Source of the DNA: Clostridia bacterium
GTDB lineage: Bacteria > Bacillota > Clostridia > Oscillospirales > Acutalibacteraceae
Direction of reading: 5' to 3'
DNA: 6,385 bases
NCBI GenBank assembly: GCA_900757335.1
Contig: CAAENL010000222.1
Location: forward strand, 1-6,385
Positions 6,072 through 6,385 of this stretch are shown here, piece after piece (position 1 is the stretch's first letter; each line of letters starts with the position of its first letter). The position numbers and the translations under genes are program-made. Under the pieces are notes generated by a model. That model saw only the letters and a program-made list of their open reading frames with translations. It did not search any database and was not told the origin of the DNA.

Positions 6072-6132
6072 GTATTTACAAGCTAATTTATAGTTTGTTT
6101 AATACTTTTATATTTTTAGGAGGTTTAATATT

Positions 6133-6385
6133 ATGTATATGTTTCCAAATACTAAAGGCTTGCTAGATAATATTTTTGACCCGGTGGAAGAGTTTTTACA
6201 CAGTGGTACATTGATTCATCCACATTCAAAAAACGTCATGAACACCGACGTTGTAGAAAGAAATGACGGAATCGAATTAATAATGGATCTCCCCGGAGTA
6301 AACAAAGAAAATATCAAAATCGAACTTGAAGAGGGATACATCAATATAACCGCTTCGAGCGACAAACAAATCGAAGAAAAAGATA
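6133..6385 (+). CDS. hsp20: Small heat shock protein, Hsp20/alpha-crystallin family (5' part, cut by window edge)
   Basis: An ATP-independent cytoplasmic holdase chaperone that binds unfolding proteins. The first 84 residues are visible and the frame is open to the edge. A short N-terminal arm (MYMFPNTKGLLDNIFDPVEE) comes before the start of the alpha-crystallin domain near residue 37: NTDVVERNDGIELIMDLPGV (37-56), then KENIKIELEEGYINI (58-72), the usual first beta strands of the family. About half of a typical 140-150 residue protein is missing to the right. AGGAGG (6118-6123) is 9 nt before the ATG; a second ATG two codons on is less well spaced. It is divergent from the peptidase and preceded by the CIRCE-like site and promoter. 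Confidence 0.93.
   Translation, partial: MYMFPNTKGLLDNIFDPVEEFLHSGTLIHPHSKNVMNTDVVERNDGIELIMDLPGVNKENIKIELEEGYINITASSDKQIEEKD

Noticed and set aside
6078..6135. A fourU or ROSE RNA thermometer in the hsp20 leader
   Set aside because: A T-run precedes AGGAGG, but no upstream segment can pair stably with the ribosome site. The CIRCE-like operator explains heat control better.

Overview
This is an AT-rich bacterial window (roughly one third G+C by eye) with five complete genes and one gene cut by the right edge. From left to right it holds two tandem ATP/ADP translocases (Tlc/NTT family) on the minus strand, ribosomal protein L28 and an OGG1-type 8-oxoguanine DNA glycosylase on the plus strand, a YugP-type membrane zinc metallopeptidase on the minus strand, and the start of a small heat shock protein gene (Hsp20) on the plus strand.

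The organism cannot be named from the sequence alone. NTT carriers are typical of obligate intracellular or otherwise host-dependent bacteria (Rickettsiales, Chlamydiae) and are also found in scattered uncultured lineages. The four-cysteine L28, the Clostridium-like OGG, the YugP peptidase, the strong Shine-Dalgarno sites and the CIRCE/HrcA-like heat-shock control do not look like Rickettsia. A low-GC host-associated lineage such as Gastranaerophilales (Vampirovibrionia/Melainabacteria) or Elusimicrobia fits better. This is inference.

Region 1-3660 is the nucleotide-transport block. A minus-strand sigma70-type promoter at 3631-3659 should produce a leader of about 265 nt ahead of the first translocase (1851-3359). 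The leader begins with an imperfect 18-bp tandem repeat of 25-bp period. The second translocase (180-1700) follows after 150 bp. That gap contains a long hairpin followed by six T on the minus strand, so the two genes are probably separated by a terminator or attenuator, and a weak second promoter lies next to the downstream gene. The block ends at a stem-loop with a T run (133-165).

Region 3660-4902 holds rpmB and ogg, 16 bp apart and probably co-transcribed from an extended -10 promoter at 3776-3784. A 260-bp stretch without a gene follows. Region 5159-6385 is a divergent pair: the YugP-like peptidase, with its own promoter and terminator, and hsp20. The hsp20 -35 box lies inside a degenerate CIRCE operator, which points to HrcA-type repression.

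I saw no transposon, CRISPR array, tRNA or rRNA. The most unusual material is the duplicated NTT locus: its mosaic nucleotide identity, the structured element between the copies, and the repeat-bearing leader.
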